This document shows, piece after piece, positions 62,650-64,000 of a stretch of DNA of 64,000 nucleotides (the stretch's first letter is position 1; every line of letters starts with the position of its first letter). A program made the position numbers and the translations under genes. This DNA is from Larix kaempferi. Taxonomy: Eukaryota > Streptophyta > Pinopsida > Pinales > Pinaceae. Below the pieces are notes generated by a model. It was not told the DNA's origin, made no database searches, and was given only the letters and a program-made list of their open reading frames with translations. Where the stretch lies: contig BSBM01000602.1 of assembly GCA_027924585.1 (NCBI GenBank), positions 12,154,501-12,218,500 on the forward strand. Reading direction: 5' to 3'.

Positions 62650-62775
62650 GGATAAAAAGCATCTTTTCAAGGGTCTCTTTCTCGTAATGTAATTGGTTCA
62701 ACTTGAATTTTTAAAATAACATCTTGCCGTTGGATAAAAAGCATCTTTTCAAGGGTCTCTTTCTGGTAATGTAAT
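62650..62775 (+). repeat. Direct repeat of ~44 bp just upstream of the aquaporin gene
   Basis: TTGGATAAAAAGCATCTTTT through TAATGTAAT occurs at about 62649-62693 and again at about 62733-62777, with one mismatch, about 50-170 bp before the first candidate exon. Confidence 0.75.
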
Positions 62776-62823
62776 TTAGAGTTGAGCGTTAAAGATTGGA
62801 CGTGGAAGAACACAGTGACAGCC

Positions 62824-62892
62824 ATGGCGGGAGACTCTCGGAGGTCCATATCAGGGCTCTCCTTCAGCTGTAGTACCCAAAACAGCTCGGAG
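62824..62892 (+). CDS. Candidate first exon upstream of NIP exon
   Basis: ATG in a strong plant context (GCCATGGCGG) opens 23 codons (MAGDSRRSISGLSFSCSTQ...) ending at a canonical donor GAG/GTACGT (62893). A following AG-bounded piece (62963-62988, DYYIPKNI) also ends at a GT. I could not join these in frame to the next exon without a stop, so they may be alternative or non-coding leader exons of the aquaporin gene, or belong to a separate short transcript. Confidence 0.3.
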
Positions 62893-63203
62893 GTACGTTA
62901 TATTTGTAGCTTGGGAATTTCTATCTTTCTGAGTTACGTATTTCAATGTTCTTGGTGTGCAGGATTATTACATCCCCAAGAACATCTGGTATTGATCTCT
63001 CAGCTTCTCTGATTGTAAATTCTCGCCATGATTCCTGATTTTTATGTTGGGATCAGTTTATTCTGAGTCTGATTATTGTTCAGCGTCGCATTATTTCATT
63101 TCCATCTATTGCTTTATGCTTTGATTGACCTAATAGACTATAATACTTTTATTTAGATTCCCTTCCTATCATGATCTCAACGAAATTGATTTCTGGTGGA
63201 GAA

Positions 63204-63360
63204 ATGGACGCCGAGAGCGATTCAAATCAGCTACTGAGCATTTCTAGCCAAGAAATTGAAGAACAAGAGGATGGAAAAGTTAAGGAAGGTTCTCTAAATT
63301 CTATATTAGCACTGCCCCAGTGGATGCATGGATTTTGTTTCTCCTACTCTCGTTCAAAAG
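63204..63360 (+). CDS. NIP aquaporin, N-terminal exon (probable)
   Basis: 52 codons plus one base from ATG 63204, encoding a hydrophilic cytosolic N-terminus (MDAESDSNQLL..., Ser/Glu-rich, ending FSYSRSK), bounded by donor AAAG/GTATGCC. An upstream in-frame Met at 63171 is possible. The residual phase of one base fits an acceptor at 63825-63826 (AACAG/CAGAG), which restores A-E-T-I in the next exon, matching the A/S-E start of the first NIP transmembrane region. The acceptor CGCAG at 63819 would be out of frame. The N-terminus is variable in NIPs, so this rests on position and phase. Confidence 0.5.
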
Positions 63361-63826
63361 GTATGCCTTCTGCTATTCCGTCTCAGTCTAGACTATCATA
63401 TATCAGAGATTATTAAGCTTTGAATATGAAAAAGAGAATCTCCATGGCAGAATTTCAATAGTTGTTTTTCTTAACTTTGGAAGCTTTGGATTCAGAATAA
63501 AAAAACGCCAAGGTTAAATTTCAATGCCTGTCTTTTACCCTCTATATTTACTCTTTTGATACATTGAACATTCAGTAAAATAAGGGCATGCATTTTCACC
63601 AGAACAATGTTTTTATCAACAAATTATTTGTTAAACGGTGCTTACTGGTTTGGATTCAGGATCTTCATACTAACAGTTCAGTTCAAATCCAATTTTCTGT
63701 AGAATCCAATTATTTTGTGTTTAATATTAAAAGAAAAATATCCCTCATCAACATGTGAACAAACGACCTTAATAAAATACTTCTTCTGCTTATCTGTTAA
63801 CTATGCACTCCGTTCGCAGATAACAG

Positions 63827-64000
63827 CAGAGACCATTTCGCCCATTTCCTCAATAATGGATCACAGCAGTCGGCCTTTAATTTCAGAACTTGGGGGTTCT
63901 GTGGCTTCTGGTCTGATAATGACAGTCATGATATATTCAGTTGGCCACATTTCTGGAGCTCATATGAATCCTGCAGTTACCATTGCATTTGCAACAGTCA
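63827..64000 (+). CDS. NIP-type aquaporin, exon with first NPA motif (partial)
   Basis: Reads into the window end. The C-terminal part is an unmistakable major intrinsic protein: transmembrane helix 2 ([19 protein letters not shown]) and loop B with [15 protein letters not shown], the first NPA box and the typical [15 protein letters not shown] wording. NIPs are plasma or ER membrane channels for small neutral solutes such as boric, silicic and arsenous acid, glycerol and water. By eye alignment the H2 selectivity-filter position is Ser (VA-S-GL), where NIP-I has Trp, NIP-II Ala and NIP-III Gly. The segment that should be helix 1 is about 7 residues short, polar and not hydrophobic, suggesting indels or a misplaced splice, so the gene could be broken. 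The rest (second NPA, helices 3-6) lies beyond the window. Confidence 0.75.

Overview
The window looks like intergenic DNA from a large, repeat-rich seed-plant nuclear genome. A conifer or other gymnosperm is my guess, not something the sequence proves. Nearly everything is transposon-derived or satellite-like. The only convincing host gene is the 5' part of a NIP-type aquaporin at the right edge (about 62.8-64.0 kb, + strand), cut by the window end.

Layout. (1) 1-19095: a tandem array of one Ty3/gypsy chromovirus family (called A), - strand, with a period of about 8.42 kb: partial internal region A1, LTR, complete internal region A2, LTR, truncated internal region A3. A2 keeps one 1559-codon gag-pol frame, but its integrase carries Glu where the first catalytic Asp is expected. 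A1 and A3 have nonsense codons. (2) 19096-27220: copy 1 of a duplicated block containing a decayed, related gypsy element (B) on the - strand, an unrecognised coding-like remnant and a degenerate minisatellite. (3) 27221-43726: a large structure built of (GA/TC)n plus telomere-like G-rich arrays. It has an inverted-repeat architecture with about 2-kb arms. Each outer boundary is the first bases of the same LTR, pointing outward, and the inside holds a nested direct duplication of about 4.85 kb. (4) 43727-44854: an LTR with primer binding site and leader of a third LTR element (C), ending in three long A-tracts separated by a 26-bp unit. (5) 44862-48028: a 3'-truncated plant LINE (L1-like) on the - strand, with ORF1 and ORF2 both interrupted. 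(6) 48029-51160: AT-rich sequence with one RNase H-like scrap. (7) 51161-60350: copy 2 of the B block, 1.08 kb longer than copy 1. (8) 60351-62800: AT-rich sequence with LTR-like motifs and short duplications. (9) 62824-64000: exons of the NIP aquaporin.

Nothing here forms an operon or pathway. The history that can be read is one of transposition, LTR-LTR recombination, segmental duplication and end-joining. Block B was duplicated after its element was already dead, because both copies share stop codons and a His at the RT catalytic Asp. Copy 1 then probably lost 1.08 kb, leaving a locally templated filler, and is joined at both ends to foreign sequence. Coordinates of array edges and divergence statements are by-eye estimates.
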